Positions 63,676-64,000 of a stretch of DNA of 64,000 bases are shown here, in pieces (positions within the stretch are counted from its first letter, which is position 1; each line of letters begins with the position of its first letter). A program made the position numbers and the translations under genes. The notes beneath the pieces were generated by a model. It ran no database searches. It had not been told where the DNA came from and saw nothing but the letters and a program-made list of their open reading frames with translations. Origin of the DNA: Pelomonas sp047654785. GTDB taxonomy: Bacteria; Pseudomonadota; Gammaproteobacteria; Burkholderiales; Burkholderiaceae_C. Location: assembly GCF_047654785.1 (NCBI RefSeq), contig NZ_JASGKQ010000001.1:1-64000 (forward strand). Reading direction: 5' to 3'.

Positions 63676-64000
63676 TCAGTCGTGGTCCAGCAACTCGCGC
63701 AGGTCGTGCGCGAAACCTTCCAGATCGGCCTCGCAGGCCGCGACCAGCTTGCCGAACACGTTGTAGGCCAGCACGGCGGGGATCGCGACCGCGAGGCCGG
63801 CGGCCGTCATGACCAGCGCCTCGCCGACCGGGCCGGAGATCTTCTCGATGGTGAGGTTGCCGGCCGCCGAGATGCCGACCAGCGCGTGGTAGATGCCCCA
63901 GACGGTGCCGAACAGCCCGACGAAGGGCGCGGTCGCGCCGATGGAGGCGAGCAGCACCTGGCCGAACTGCAGCTTCGCGAGCACCGCGTGCAGCGCGTCG
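63676..64000 (-). CDS. MotA/TolQ/ExbB-family protein, C-terminal part
   Basis: The last about 107 residues of an ExbB/TolQ-like proton-channel protein; the frame is open to the window edge. The third and fourth membrane helices are visible: IGATAPFVGLFGTVWGIYHA and ALVMTAAGLAVAIPAVLAYN, with the conserved Thr/Ala pattern. Partner of the ExbD-like protein downstream. Confidence 0.92.
   Translation of the reverse strand, partial: DALHAVLAKLQFGQVLLASIGATAPFVGLFGTVWGIYHALVGISAAGNLTIEKISGPVGEALVMTAAGLAVAIPAVLAYNVFGKLVAACEADLEGFAHDLRELLDHD

Overview
The window looks like two genomes joined end to end. Bases 1 to about 14,400 read as an alphaproteobacterium, most likely Acetobacteraceae: an mbfA-type iron exporter, an IS5/IS1031-like miniature element, and a dispersed repeat built on CTTCTTTTTC/GAAAAAGAAG hairpins. 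Bases from about 14,410 to 64,000 read as a betaproteobacterium of the Burkholderiales (Rubrivivax/Roseateles-like): the lptAB-rpoN, metXW, lptD-surA-rsmA, and holA-lptE-leuS neighbourhoods, the DUF3348/DUF802/OmpA/DUF2894 cassette, and a different GC-rich repeat family. At about 14,399-14,411 two unrelated genes are cut at the same point: the 5' end of a short-chain dehydrogenase and the 3' end of a filamentous-haemagglutinin-like exoprotein. The simplest reading is an assembly or binning chimera. In support, at least five apparent single-base insertions, in four genes, lie in the first 9 kb, and I see none in the 49.6 kb on the right.

Left part (1-14,400): a partial SDR; an AmpG-like MFS gene with a frameshift; the last about 98 codons of a CusA-type metal pump; an efflux operon read leftwards (DUF1656, HlyD-type adaptor, FUSC pump, TolC-type outer-membrane factor); a 143-bp miniature transposable element; a choloylglycine-hydrolase-family gene with a frameshift; an SH3 protein; mbfA; a dadA-like oxidoreductase; a MetQ/NlpA-type binding protein with a cupin; and a second, truncated SDR.

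Right part, first half (14,410-34,000): a truncated two-partner-secretion exoprotein, then rpoN, lptB, lptA, dsbA, a SPOR protein and argS on the minus strand. A Ser/Thr kinase fused to a cyclic-nucleotide-binding domain and a PsiF protein are on the plus strand. A tightly overlapping amiD-dppBCDF operon follows and looks like a peptidoglycan-peptide salvage unit. The DUF3348-DUF802-OmpA-DUF2894 cassette encodes what looks like a MotAB/ExbBD/ZorAB-type stator of unknown job.

Right part, second half (34,000-64,000): dmeF; infA; a guanidinium exporter preceded by two tandem ACGN-loop hairpins that resemble a guanidine-II riboswitch; an ExaC-type aldehyde dehydrogenase with DUF779; a peptidoglycan-sugar recycling operon (murQ, AmpG-like MFS, NagX-like, DigH-like); a peroxiredoxin; metXW under a clear SAM-II riboswitch with a terminator; an M20 peptidase; a LysR regulator; a kinase-less AmgK-like remnant; lptD-surA-rsmA; a secreted barnase-type RNase with its barstar; maeB; thiL-pgpA-pncC; holA-lptE-leuS; and an ExbD/ExbB pair running off the edge. 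Envelope biogenesis and peptidoglycan turnover dominate this half.
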